A DNA stretch of 64,000 bases from Chryseosolibacter sp036402075. Its GTDB lineage: Bacteria > Bacteroidota > Bacteroidia > Cytophagales > Cyclobacteriaceae. Shown in pieces: positions 1-8,376 of the stretch (position 1 is its first letter; each line of letters begins with the position of its first letter). The notes under the pieces are model-generated. The model did not search any database, had not been told where the DNA came from, and was given only the letters and a program-made list of their open reading frames with translations. Where the stretch lies: positions 4,756 through 68,755 of the forward strand of contig DASWTP010000151.1 in assembly GCA_036402075.1 (NCBI GenBank). Reading direction: 5' to 3'. Position numbers and translations under genes: made by a program.

Positions 1-1
1 A

Positions 2-190
2 GAACCCCTGCGTTTAAAAGGCTATATCAAAAAGTTTTTCCGGATGTGGTCAGCCAATCAATGGAAGCGGGAACGCCTCGCTCCCTCCTTCCACCTTGAC
101 GACATAAACGTTGACCCCCGTAGCTGGTGTAGGTTCCCGATTCTTTCCTCAAGTTTCAAGGAAGAATTGGAACTGCTTGATAATCTTTGA
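2..190 (+). CDS. nadE: NAD+ synthase, C-terminal end (partial)
   Basis: The frame is open from the left edge to a TGA at 188-190 and encodes about 62 residues. It contains the run NQWKRERLAPSFHLDD followed by DPRSWCRFPIL, which matches the conserved C-terminus of glutamine-dependent NAD+ synthases of Bacteroidota. The enzyme makes NAD+ from nicotinic acid adenine dinucleotide, ATP and glutamine or ammonia in the cytosol. Only the tail is visible, so the presence of an amidase domain and the start cannot be judged. lgt follows about 70 bp later on the same strand. Confidence 0.85.
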   Translation, partial: EPLRLKGYIKKFFRMWSANQWKRERLAPSFHLDDINVDPRSWCRFPILSSSFKEELELLDNL

Positions 191-257
191 ATTATAAGGC
201 GCATCAGCTTTATGCTTTCGGCTTTCACCTATGCGCTTTCTGCGTATATTTGTCGTT

Positions 258-1379
258 ATGGCTATGTTGAACTTCATTATTTGGAACGGAAGTCCGGAGA
301 TCTTTAGCATCGGGACATTCTCGCTTCGTTGGTACGGACTATTTTTTGCCCTTGGTTTTCTGATCACCCAACAGATCTTGTACTACATGTATCGCAAAGA
401 AGGCAAACCTGAGCAGGATGTCGATACATTGACCATCTACATGGTGATCGCCACCATTGTAGGCGCGCGACTTGGCCATATCATTTTCTACGATCCTCAA
501 ATCATTTGGGAAGAACCGCTCAGCATTTTCCTGCCGTTCGAATTCAGCCCGTTCCGTTTTATTGGTCTGCAAGGATTGGCAAGCCATGGTGCTGCTATCG
601 GAATATTGTTCGCGCTTTGGCTCTATAGTCGAAAGCGGAAGCCCGGGCAGTCGTACTTGCAGGTGGTTGACAGAATCGTAATCCTGGTGGCTCTGGTGGG
701 TGCGTTAATACGGTTCGGAAACTTTTTCAACTCAGAGATCATCGGCAAACCTACAAACTCAGCGATAGGCGTTGTGTTTGTTAACCGACTGACAGAAGCT
801 GTTGAAGACCGAGACGAACAGGAAATAATCGAATCAATCGTTTATCATAAGAACGATTCCCTTCCTGTGGGCGCCAATGGTGAAATCCCGATGAACGTGT
901 ATTTCTTCTTTAAGAACGGAGTATCCGAGGCGGAAGCAACTGAGATTATGGACTACGCGCAAAACGTATCTTTCCGTTTGCCCGAGTATTTTGATCGCTC
1001 GCAAACTCCCGACTATGAAGTTGCCAAGCAAGAAGATGGGAAACTGGCAGCAAGACTTTCTGTGATCGGTATCTCAAGGCACCCAGCCCAACTTTACGAA
1101 TCGATTTCGTGTGTGTTACTTTTCTTGCTCCTCTATGCAATCTGGGCGCGCTATAAAGAGAATTTGCCTCCGGGCAGATTGCTTGGCTTGTTCCTGATCA
1201 TCTGTTTCGGACTGCGATTCGCCTATGAATTCCTGAAAGAGCCACAGGAATCATTCGAAAATGATCTGCCACTCTTCATGGGACAGATCCTGAGCATTCC
1301 CCTGGTAATCGCAGGAATTTTTATTTTGATCTACTCATACCGCGTAAAAGAGATACCTACAGCCGAAAGTAAGCGTTAA
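258..1379 (+). CDS. lgt: Prolipoprotein diacylglyceryl transferase with a large periplasmic insertion
   Basis: This inner-membrane enzyme transfers diacylglycerol from phosphatidylglycerol to the lipobox cysteine of prolipoproteins. Visible family marks are the N-terminal MLNFIIWNGSPEIFSIG, the SHGAAIG motif (the essential His), the arginine in ALIRFGNFFNSEIIG, and RHPAQLYE near the C-terminus, all among hydrophobic helices. The protein is 373 residues against about 260-290 usually. The excess is a charged block of about 95 residues between GVVF and RHPAQLYE (nt 785-1076), in the periplasmic head region. The frame is open from an ATG at 231; I chose 258 (MAMLNF), with 264 (MLNF) also possible, because homologues begin there. 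The window contains several lipoproteins that would be its substrates. Confidence 0.93.
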   Translation: MAMLNFIIWNGSPEIFSIGTFSLRWYGLFFALGFLITQQILYYMYRKEGKPEQDVDTLTIYMVIATIVGARLGHIIFYDPQIIWEEPLSIFLPFEFSPFRFIGLQGLASHGAAIGILFALWLYSRKRKPGQSYLQVVDRIVILVALVGALIRFGNFFNSEIIGKPTNSAIGVVFVNRLTEAVEDRDEQEIIESIVYHKNDSLPVGANGEIPMNVYFFFKNGVSEAEATEIMDYAQNVSFRLPEYFDRSQTPDYEVAKQEDGKLAARLSVIGISRHPAQLYESISCVLLFLLLYAIWARYKENLPPGRLLGLFLIICFGLRFAYEFLKEPQESFENDLPLFMGQILSIPLVIAGIFILIYSYRVKEIPTAESKR

Positions 1380-1414
1380 ACTTATTTGCCGCGTGGAAGT
1401 CAAAGGGAAAAGGA

Positions 1415-2881
1415 ATGCTGGCGTTTATCATTGGATTTTTGAGCTTGTTCACCCATGCTGGTCACTCAGACCACGCGAATGCGGTTGCTGCAGACTCGCT
1501 GAAACGTCCTCTTAAGGCCAGGCAGATACCCATTGACACAACAAGGAAGTTTGTTCAGGTCAGGCGGATTTTCCTGATAGGCAATCGCATTACGCGGGAT
1601 CAGATCATTTTGCGAGAGCTTTCGCTGAAACCAGGAGATATCATCTACAGCGCAGACCTTGCCGGCATCCTCGACCTCGACAAGAAAAAGCTGATCAACA
1701 CCCGGCTCTTCAATACGGTAGAGATCAAAATTCTGGAGCTCGATGCGAAGAACATCGACCTTGTGATAGACCTCAACGAACGATGGTATACATTTCCTTC
1801 ACCAATATTTGAGCTAGCCGACCGTAACTTTAACGAATGGTGGCAGAACTACGGCCACGATTTCCGCAGAGTGAACTATGGCTTGCGGCTTTATCAATAC
1901 AACATGCGCGGCCGTAATGAAACACTGCGGCTCCATGCGCAATTTGGTTTTCAGCGCAAGTTTGAATTGTTGTATCGATTTCCATACATCGACAAAAAAC
2001 AGAAGCACGGTCTTTCACTCGATCTCGGATACCTGGAAACAAAAAACCTGGCCGCCCGGACATTGGATCACAAGTACATTTACTCAAAATCGGATTATAT
2101 TTTAAAGTCCGACCGCGTTGCGGGACTCACCTACTCGTATCGCAAATCGTTTTACAAAACACACTCGGCAAAAGTCGAATATCGTAAAACGCATATTGCA
2201 GATACAGTGAAAAGTATCAATCCAATTTTTATCAAAGGCGATGGAACGCACGAGCTGGAGTATACGTCCTTTAACTATCAGTTCAACGCAGATCACCGCG
2301 ACTTTTTTGCCTATCCGCTCAAGGGTTTTCAGTTTGCTGTTGATTTCAGAAAAACAGGGCTGCTGCCGAATGACGATGTGAATAAATGGGAAGGCAGCAT
2401 TTTATATTCGCGTTACCTGGACCTCAAAAGGGAATATTACCTTTCTAACAACACGGTGCTCTATGCCAGCACACCGGATGATTTGTCGTATGTTAATTTC
2501 AGCGCGCTGGGTCTGCGAAAACAATTTGTGCGTGGGTATGAAATCTATGTAATTGAAGGACCGATGTACGCCCTGAACAAGACAACGCTTAAGAAAAAGA
2601 TTTTCTCCAATACCTATCATTGGGCCGATATGCCAATTGACCAGTTCAGGCATATCCCGATTGCCATCTACCTGAAAACATATTTCGATGTAGGAGTCGT
2701 TGACAACTATCCCGACTATGAGCAGCTTGGCATAAATACCCAGCTATCCGATAAGCTCATTGCCGGTGGCGGCTTTGGCTTTGATATTGTAGGTTCTTAT
2801 GATATCGTTCTTCGACTCGAGTATAGCTTCAATGTTGAGGGTGGAAATGGATTTTTCTTCCACCTGAAAAAAGAATTTTAA
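1415..2881 (+). CDS. Omp85-like outer membrane protein (POTRA plus beta-barrel, BamA/TamA type)
   Basis: A 488-residue exported protein. After an N-terminal hydrophobic signal there is one POTRA-like segment (about residues 45-110: VRRIFLIGNRITRDQIILREL, GDIIYSADLAGILDLDKKKL, FNTVEIKILELD), then about 350 residues of alternating aromatic strands ending in ...GFFFHLKKEF, with Phe as the last residue as in outer-membrane barrels. Full BamA has five POTRA domains and about 800 residues, so this is a short paralogue rather than BamA. A role in inserting or translocating outer-membrane proteins is a family-based inference. It starts 35 bp after lgt and converges on the next gene with a 4-bp overlap of stops. 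Confidence 0.75.
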   Translation: MLAFIIGFLSLFTHAGHSDHANAVAADSLKRPLKARQIPIDTTRKFVQVRRIFLIGNRITRDQIILRELSLKPGDIIYSADLAGILDLDKKKLINTRLFNTVEIKILELDAKNIDLVIDLNERWYTFPSPIFELADRNFNEWWQNYGHDFRRVNYGLRLYQYNMRGRNETLRLHAQFGFQRKFELLYRFPYIDKKQKHGLSLDLGYLETKNLAARTLDHKYIYSKSDYILKSDRVAGLTYSYRKSFYKTHSAKVEYRKTHIADTVKSINPIFIKGDGTHELEYTSFNYQFNADHRDFFAYPLKGFQFAVDFRKTGLLPNDDVNKWEGSILYSRYLDLKREYYLSNNTVLYASTPDDLSYVNFSALGLRKQFVRGYEIYVIEGPMYALNKTTLKKKIFSNTYHWADMPIDQFRHIPIAIYLKTYFDVGVVDNYPDYEQLGINTQLSDKLIAGGGFGFDIVGSYDIVLRLEYSFNVEGGNGFFFHLKKEF

Positions 2882-3507
2882 TACCGCCAGGGCTTCTTAT
2901 TTCCTCGCTTGTCGTACGTAAACCACTGACCAACGCGTTTTCCTTTCTCGTAGCTACCGCTGTACTCAAGTTTTCCGGCTTCATTATAAAACTCCCAGGC
3001 ACCGTCCTCCAGCCCCTCCTGGTAAAATCCTTTCTGCAGCAACACTCCGCTCTCGCTGAAAATGCGCACCTCCCCTTGCGGTAAACCGTTTACGTAAGTC
3101 AGCGAACGCTGCTGTCGGCCACTGTCATAAAAATACTTCCACGCTCCTTCATACTGGCTGTCTTTGTATTTTCCCTTTCGCTCAAGCTGGCCGTTCTCAT
3201 GGAAGTACCAGGCCGAATCCTGCAGCAAGCCGTCCTTCCATTGCTCAATTGCCTGGAGTTTTTTTGTCGCATAAAAATATTCAATCCTGCCGTCCAGGTT
3301 TCCCGACTTAAAGAATTCGCGCGCCATTAAAACACCGGACGGGTAAAAATATTTCCACTCGCCTTCTTTCGAATCACCAATTTTAGCGCCCTCTGATTTC
3401 AGTACCTTATTCGGATAATGATCCCGAATTAAGTCCTGACTATGTCCATTAAAGACCATCGCAGATAATAGCAGTCCTAAAATTTTCCAGTGAGTTTGCC
3501 CTTTCAT
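2878..3507 (-). CDS. YwqK-family MORN-repeat secreted protein
   Basis: A 209-residue protein with a signal peptide (KILGLLLSAMVFNGHSQ) followed by about six MORN-type repeats of the form G-x-W-x-Y-F/Y-x-x-G-x-L. The repeats fill the whole mature region. Databases often call this family toxin-antitoxin system YwqK antitoxin, but nothing here supports an antitoxin role: it is exported, and no toxin lies beside it. An in-frame TTG lies 12 nt further upstream at 3519; I prefer the ATG at 3507. It is divergent from the PorV/PorQ-like gene with only about 30 bp between the starts. Function unknown. Confidence 0.75.
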   Translation of the reverse strand: MKGQTHWKILGLLLSAMVFNGHSQDLIRDHYPNKVLKSEGAKIGDSKEGEWKYFYPSGVLMAREFFKSGNLDGRIEYFYATKKLQAIEQWKDGLLQDSAWYFHENGQLERKGKYKDSQYEGAWKYFYDSGRQQRSLTYVNGLPQGEVRIFSESGVLLQKGFYQEGLEDGAWEFYNEAGKLEYSGSYEKGKRVGQWFTYDKRGNKKPWRY

Positions 3508-3538
3508 AATTTTCTTCAACTACTAAAATACGACCATA

Positions 3539-4351
3539 ATAAAATATCTGACGTTTTTATTTCTATTTCTATCGGCTCACGCATCAGCGCAGAGTAGTTC
3601 AATTGTTATGAGTGCCGAGGTAATGGGGATGGGTAACACGTCATCATGCCATAGGAGCGAATGGTCTTTACTCACTAACATTGGTGGATTAGCTGAAGTA
3701 TCATCGATCTCTGTTTCGTTTTCGCAATATGCAGTGCCCTCCTTCAAGCCCTTCAACCGCACAGCTGCAACCATTGCCGCGCCTGTTGGAGTTGGTGCCG
3801 CGGGGGCAGCGTTCTTCCGGTTTGGTGACGCATTGTATAACGAGCAGCTGATCTCTGCTGGCTATTCAAACAAATTTGGACTTGCTTCCCTTGGGCTGAA
3901 AGTAAATTACATCCAATATTACGCGGAAGGATTCGGCCGGTCGGGCGCTTTCACGGTGTCGTTTGGTGGCATCGCTGAAATCACTAAACAGTTTTCGGTG
4001 GGAGCAATCGTTGAGAACATCAATCAGCCCACGCTGTCAACGGAAACGGAGAGTCGAATTCCAACGCGGTTTATGGTGGGAACGGAATTCAAGCTATCCA
4101 AAAAAGTGCTTGCTATAACAGAGCTGGAGAAAGAGCTGGAGCACGACCCCGTCATCAGAGCGGGAATTGCATATGAGCTCTATAAAAAACTGACAGCAAG
4201 AACCGGTTTCAATGTCAATCCGCAATCAGCGTTTGGTGGTTTCGGGGTTAAGCTGAAAAAGTTTACGCTCGACTACGCGTTTCAATTTCACGAATACTTA
4301 GGCGCTGCACACCAGGCAACCGTTCGCGTAAGCCTCACAAAAAACAAATGA
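3539..4351 (+). CDS. PorV/PorQ-like (UPF0164-type) outer membrane protein, apparent ATA start
   Basis: The mature part begins SSSIVMSAEVMGMGNTSS and continues as a small barrel-like protein (repeated aromatic/glycine strands, ending TVRVSLTKNK) of the PorV/PorQ class, some members of which serve the type IX secretion system. The first ATG (3608) lies inside the mature region. Reading the same frame upstream gives KYLTFLFLFLSAHASAQ, a textbook signal peptide with an ASA-Q cleavage site, but the frame has no ATG, GTG or TTG before the TAA at 3524. The likely start is ATA at 3539 (or 3536). The gene overlaps the next by ATGA, so the two are co-translated. Which Por-type protein it is cannot be told. 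Confidence 0.65.
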   Translation: MKYLTFLFLFLSAHASAQSSSIVMSAEVMGMGNTSSCHRSEWSLLTNIGGLAEVSSISVSFSQYAVPSFKPFNRTAATIAAPVGVGAAGAAFFRFGDALYNEQLISAGYSNKFGLASLGLKVNYIQYYAEGFGRSGAFTVSFGGIAEITKQFSVGAIVENINQPTLSTETESRIPTRFMVGTEFKLSKKVLAITELEKELEHDPVIRAGIAYELYKKLTARTGFNVNPQSAFGGFGVKLKKFTLDYAFQFHEYLGAAHQATVRVSLTKNK

Positions 4352-6387
4352 AAACGCTCGCCATTATATTTACATTTTTTACCATCACGGTTCTTGCGCA
4401 GGATAAAGAAACCAATTTTAACAGAATTGCAGATGAATTGGTCGCCAATGAAAGCGATGAAGACGAAGCTGTTCTTGAATCCCGTTACGAAAACCTAACA
4501 CTTCTGTTATCGAACCCGCTTGATCTCAATAAAGTGACTGTCGAGGAATTGCGGCAGCTATATTTTCTTAGCGAACATCAGATTCAGCAATTTGTAAAAT
4601 ACCGTGAAGAACAGGGTCAACTCCTTTCGATCTACGAGTTGCAGGCTGTTCCCGACTTCGACCAGCATACCATCAATACGCTGGCTCCCCTGGTGACCGT
4701 TGTCGATGAGGGAGAAAGAATCAATGCTTCCCTCTTAGGCCGGATCATCGACCCTGGCAACGCATACCTGATCCTTCGATGGGATAAGACGCTTGAAACA
4801 AAGAAGGGGTTCACAAACGCGGCCGACTCGCTCCAGCGATACGTGGGCTCCGATCATAAATTCTTCACCCGGCTCCGCAGTGCCATTCCGTTCGACTACA
4901 GCATCGGGTTCACCTTTGAAAAAGATGCGGGCGAGAAATTTCAGTGGAACCCGCGGAAGCGAAAATTTGCAGCTGATTACAACTCCGCGCACATCCAACT
5001 AATCAACAAAGGCCGACTAACGAATTTTATTCTTGGTGACTACCAGGCACAATTCGGACAGGGCGTTGTTCTTGGAGGCGCCTTCGGTCTTGGCAAAAGT
5101 GCGGAGACCATTACGACTGTCCGAAGACCAACGATCGGATTCATGCCGCACACTTCTGCAGGCGAATCGGGTTTTTATCGTGGTGTGGCAGCCACATTCC
5201 AGGTGAATAAAAATCTGAAGGTGTCTGCATTTGGATCGCACATATACCGCGATGCAACCCTGAATGACACGGATGCGGGATCTGAAATAAATGCGTTTCA
5301 ATATTCGGGGTTTCATCGAAATGCAAATGAACAGCGGTCAGAGCGAGTGACCGAAGAAGTAGTCGCGGGTTCGGTTCTTCAGTATTCGCGCAAGAGTTTT
5401 GATGCAGGCGTTGTGGTGCAGCACATTACTTTTCAACACCCGATCGTTAAGGAAAGAAATCTCTACAATCAGTTCACGTTTACCGGCACAGAGAATCTGA
5501 ATGGCGGGATCTTCTACAATTACACCGTGAATAACTTTTGCTTGTTTGGAGAAACTGCCAAATCGGTAAAAGGCGGGCTCGCCACTGTGACAGGAGTCAT
5601 TGGGTCGCTCACTCCATCACTGGATGTTTCCGTTCTGTATAGAAACTACGGTGAGTCATATTACTCGTTTTATGCGAATCCGTTTTCCGAGAATACGCAA
5701 GCCCAAAACGAAGCTGGCATCTATTGGGGAATAAAGTATAAATGGAACAGGCGTTGGATGCTGTCGTCATATTTCGACTTATTTCGATTTCCATGGCTCG
5801 GATTCAGGCGCTATGCACCCGCGTCTGGCTTTGAGTGGCTCAGTCGGTTAACATTTCAACCTTCGAGGAAAATGTCGTTGTTCCTTCAGGCTCGGCAGGC
5901 GCACAAGCCGAGAAACATCGCGCAAGAAACAACGCAGCATCAGCTTGCCAACGGACGCAAAACCAATCTTTGGGCTTCGCTCACATACGCTGAGGGAATG
6001 CTGCGGATGCGAACACGAATCCAGTACAGCACTTTTTCATTCGACCAAAAAACTTCTGATGGCATAGTATTGCTCCAGGGGCTGGGATTTGAGATCGGGA
6101 AACTTCAGCTGACAGCACATTATGCACTTTTTCAAACCGATGATTTTGACAATCGCCAATACGTTTACGAAAATGACGTGTACCTGGCCTTCTCATTGCC
6201 GAGCTATGATGGAAATGGAATCCGAAGTATGTTCATGGCACAGTATTCCATCTCTAAAACCATCAGTGTCTATGCACGTTTTGCGCGAACGTACTATCAC
6301 GATAAAGAGGAAATCGGCAGCGGCCTCGAATCGATTACTGGAAATACAAAGAATGATGTTAAATTTCAGGCGGTTTTACGGTTTTAA
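4348..6387 (+). CDS. Exported helix-hairpin-helix (ComEA-like) domain fused to a beta-barrel
   Basis: A 679-residue protein. Residues 1-18 form a signal peptide (MKTLAIIFTFFTITVLAQ). Residues about 55-120 carry tandem HhH motifs: NPLDLNKVTVEELRQLYFL, then QFVKYREEQGQLLSIYELQ and PDFDQHTINTLAPLV, the LN-x-A-x-x-x-E-L pattern of ComEA DNA-uptake proteins. The remaining 550 residues are strand-rich (GDYQAQFGQGVVLGG, many Y/F alternations) and end in KFQAVLRF, a barrel-type terminal Phe. A periplasmic DNA-binding or protein-binding plug under an outer-membrane barrel is an inference. It overlaps the PorV/PorQ-like gene by 4 bp, so both are probably made together. Confidence 0.7.
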   Translation: MKTLAIIFTFFTITVLAQDKETNFNRIADELVANESDEDEAVLESRYENLTLLLSNPLDLNKVTVEELRQLYFLSEHQIQQFVKYREEQGQLLSIYELQAVPDFDQHTINTLAPLVTVVDEGERINASLLGRIIDPGNAYLILRWDKTLETKKGFTNAADSLQRYVGSDHKFFTRLRSAIPFDYSIGFTFEKDAGEKFQWNPRKRKFAADYNSAHIQLINKGRLTNFILGDYQAQFGQGVVLGGAFGLGKSAETITTVRRPTIGFMPHTSAGESGFYRGVAATFQVNKNLKVSAFGSHIYRDATLNDTDAGSEINAFQYSGFHRNANEQRSERVTEEVVAGSVLQYSRKSFDAGVVVQHITFQHPIVKERNLYNQFTFTGTENLNGGIFYNYTVNNFCLFGETAKSVKGGLATVTGVIGSLTPSLDVSVLYRNYGESYYSFYANPFSENTQAQNEAGIYWGIKYKWNRRWMLSSYFDLFRFPWLGFRRYAPASGFEWLSRLTFQPSRKMSLFLQARQAHKPRNIAQETTQHQLANGRKTNLWASLTYAEGMLRMRTRIQYSTFSFDQKTSDGIVLLQGLGFEIGKLQLTAHYALFQTDDFDNRQYVYENDVYLAFSLPSYDGNGIRSMFMAQYSISKTISVYARFARTYYHDKEEIGSGLESITGNTKNDVKFQAVLRF

Positions 6388-6396
6388 ACACAAGCG

Positions 6397-6501
6397 ATGC
6401 ACGCAGTTGATCAGATTACACCAGAAGTGCTCCTGGTGATGTGTATTGGCGGAATCGCCTTTATCCTCATTTTCAAAGCTATTTTCCGGAAAAAGCACTG
6501 A
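6397..6501 (+). CDS. 34-residue single-pass membrane protein
   Basis: A short frame starting ATG 9 bp after the preceding stop and ending TGA at 6499-6501. It encodes 34 residues: a short N-terminal segment (MHAVDQITPEV), one hydrophobic helix (LLVMCIGGIAFILIFKAIF) and a basic tail RKKH, which predicts the C-terminus inside. The tight spacing to the HhH-barrel gene suggests co-transcription. There is no recognisable family; support is the membrane-protein-like composition only. Confidence 0.45.
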   Translation: MHAVDQITPEVLLVMCIGGIAFILIFKAIFRKKH

Positions 6502-6640
6502 ACGCGCGGATGCTGATTCTGTCGACAAACGGAATTTTTTGTAATTTTAAGTGAGTTCCCGCCTGTTGAATTACAATTACAATCGTTCACGTAACGGTAT
6601 TTACCCTAACTATTCACCTCACAAGAACTTAAACTATACC

Positions 6641-7366
6641 ATGAAAACCAGATTAATCGTCTTAACACTTTTCCTTTTTTCCAGCGCGGCATTTTCGCAA
6701 GTGACGAAAAAAACGCTCGAACTTCCGGAGTTCAAGAGCATTTATGTGAACTCGAATTACACCGTGTATCTCAAGCAAACCAACAAGCAGGAAGTTAATG
6801 TGGAAGCGTTGACCGAAATATTTTCCGCCAGTGACATCAAGGTGGAGAATGGTGTGCTGCTCATCAACATTGAACGCAAACCTGAAAACCCGAACAAGAG
6901 CTTATGGGCAAAGATTGATGATATTAAACTCAATCCTACGATGAAGCTTTACGTGAGCATGAAAAATATTGATGAACTACAGGTGAACAGCAACGGAAAG
7001 ATCATCTCCGAAAATTCCCTCGCAGCAAACAACCTGAAGCTCGCAGTTAACGGTAACGGAAGCATGGACCTCGACATCAAGGGTGACATCATCAAGTCGG
7101 AAGTGTCGGGCTCGGGTAACCTAGCACTCCGCGGATATGCTACGTCAATCGATGCGCTGGTGAGCGGCTCCGGTGCAATCAATGGTTTTAACTGCCCGGT
7201 AGAAAGCGCAAAAATTAAGGTGACTGGATCGGGCACCTGTGAAGTTAATGTGACTAATGTTATTGATGCGATGGTGCTCGGCAGCGGCCAGGTAAAGCAC
7301 AAAGGCAACACGAAGAATACGCAGAAAAAAGTGTATGGCTCCGGCAGCGTTGACCGGGCGTATTAA
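6641..7366 (+). CDS. Head GIN / DUF2807 domain secreted protein
   Basis: A 241-residue protein with signal peptide MKTRLIVLTLFLFSSAAFSQ. The mature part has the DUF2807 (head GIN) right-handed beta-helix pattern: LPEFKSIYVNSNYTVYLKQ, then repeated short turns such as SGSGNLALRG, SGSGAIN, GSGTCEVNV and LGSGQVKHKG. The family is common and uncharacterised in Bacteroidota, often described as putative auto-transporter adhesins; the function here is unknown. The frame extends upstream to a GTG at 6551, but ATG 6641 is chosen because it gives a proper signal peptide. A Rho-independent terminator follows. Confidence 0.8.
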   Translation: MKTRLIVLTLFLFSSAAFSQVTKKTLELPEFKSIYVNSNYTVYLKQTNKQEVNVEALTEIFSASDIKVENGVLLINIERKPENPNKSLWAKIDDIKLNPTMKLYVSMKNIDELQVNSNGKIISENSLAANNLKLAVNGNGSMDLDIKGDIIKSEVSGSGNLALRGYATSIDALVSGSGAINGFNCPVESAKIKVTGSGTCEVNVTNVIDAMVLGSGQVKHKGNTKNTQKKVYGSGSVDRAY

Positions 7367-7392
7367 CATATTCCATGACGACCATTGTAAGG

Positions 7393-7415
7393 AAAGCACA
7401 GAAATGTGCTTTTTT
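7393..7415 (+). terminator. Rho-independent terminator after the DUF2807 gene
   Basis: An AAAGCACA stem, GAAA loop and TGTGCTTTTTT arm form an 8-bp hairpin with a T tail, 26 bp after the stop codon. Confidence 0.8.
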
Positions 7416-7668
7416 CGTGTGTGGAGATATATGTTGTAACGAATACTTTGACCGGTAAAGCGGCTGGAGACGCTTGATTCCGTTAAAAAACCGGAAATCG
7501 GCCAAAATTCACGAAAATGGCGATCTCCCTTGTTATGAGCATTTTTTTGTTACCTTTAACTTGTTAATTGATTCAATCTTTCTCTGTGCCTCATCAATTT
7601 TCATTGTGTCGTTCCAGTCAAAGTTTGACAGTTTTCGTAAATCATTTTCTCATTTATTTTTCAAAACA
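7416..7668 (+). promoter_or_regulatory. Long upstream region of the RRM gene, no gene seen
   Basis: About 250 bp without a convincing coding frame; an in-frame extension from TTG 7474 has no RRM-like content. A TTTTTTTG run (7542-7549) and TACCTTTA (7551-7558) resemble promoter elements, but their spacing is not canonical. The T/A-rich leader from about 7560 to 7668 could be a long 5' UTR, as seen for RNA-chaperone genes in other bacteria; that is inference. Confidence 0.3.
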
Positions 7669-8004
7669 ATGAACATTTATGTTGCCAACATCCCTTTTAA
7701 GGCATCCGAACAGGAATTGAAGGGATTATTCGAAGAGTATGGCGAAGTATCTTCAGCCAAAATCATCATGGACAAAGTAACACAGCGTAGTCGTGGTTTC
7801 GGTTTTATCGAAATGGCAGACGAAGCTGCTGGTCGCCAGGCCATCACGAGCCTGAACGGTTTCAATTTCTTAGGTAAGACCCTGGTTGTAAACGAAGCTA
7901 GACCGAAAACTGACGCTCCTCGCAGCGGTGGTGGCGGTGGCGGTTACCGAAGTGGTGGAGGCGGTGGTGGATTCAACCGCAGAAGCAACAATAACGAATA
8001 TTAA
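7669..8004 (+). CDS. Small RRM-family RNA-binding protein
   Basis: A 111-residue protein. Residues 1-80 form one RNA recognition motif with RNP2 (IYVANI) at the N-terminus and RNP1 (RGFGFIEM) at about residue 43; the RNP aromatic positions are Tyr and Phe. Residues about 84-111 are a Gly-rich tail (two G6 tracts) with RRSNNNEY at the end. Such glycine-tailed single-RRM proteins occur in cyanobacteria and Bacteroidota and bind single-stranded RNA, affecting mRNA stability or translation. The ATG at 7669 is chosen because the RRM begins there. It stands alone, with its own terminator. Confidence 0.9.
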   Translation: MNIYVANIPFKASEQELKGLFEEYGEVSSAKIIMDKVTQRSRGFGFIEMADEAAGRQAITSLNGFNFLGKTLVVNEARPKTDAPRSGGGGGGYRSGGGGGGFNRRSNNNEY

Positions 8005-8026
8005 TCATCACGCGATAAATGAAACC

Positions 8027-8054
8027 AAAGCTGTCTCGAAAGGGCAGCTTTTTT
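8027..8054 (+). terminator. Rho-independent terminator after the RRM gene
   Basis: An AAAGCTGTC arm pairs with GGGCAGCTTT across a short TCGAAA loop and is followed by six Ts. Confidence 0.8.
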
Positions 8055-8103
8055 ATTTACGCTGTGTGTAGTTCTTCTTATCACATAGGCATCTGAAAGA
8101 AGA

Positions 8104-8268
8104 AATTAGGAATTAGGAATTAGGAATTAGGAATTAGGAATAGAGCTCGCAAAAGCAAAGTTAGTTCTTGTCCTCACTTATTTACACCCGTGTCAAAAGA
8201 GAAGTCCGACAAATGCGAATCCCTGCTCCGGCTGTTTACTAATGCCTAATGCCTCAATGCCCAATGCC
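8104..8268. repeat. Heptamer array element A (mirrored 7-bp words)
   Basis: Five perfect copies of AATTAGG lie at 8104-8138. After a unique core of about 100 bp come four 7-bp words, AATGCCT, AATGCCT, CAATGCC and CAATGCC, at 8241-8268. The right-hand word read on the other strand (CATTAGG) differs from the left-hand word at one base, so the ends form an imperfect inverted repeat. The element fills most of the 372-bp gap between the RRM gene and doxX, after the RRM terminator. Confidence 0.75.
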
Positions 8269-8376
8269 TCTTACATGTAGTGTTCCATGCTCAAAGCCCT
8301 CAAAGTCTTTACAGATTTCTTTAGCTATTACCGAAAAAATTAACTAAACTTTGTATACACCAAAAATAAATGGCTT

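Noticed and set aside
2878..3507. Antitoxin role for the YwqK-like MORN protein
   Set aside because: It has a signal peptide and no adjacent toxin; the antitoxin label is only a family name.
8104..8138. Direct repeats considered as a CRISPR array
   Set aside because: The units are 7 bp, contiguous and without spacers; no cas genes are nearby.
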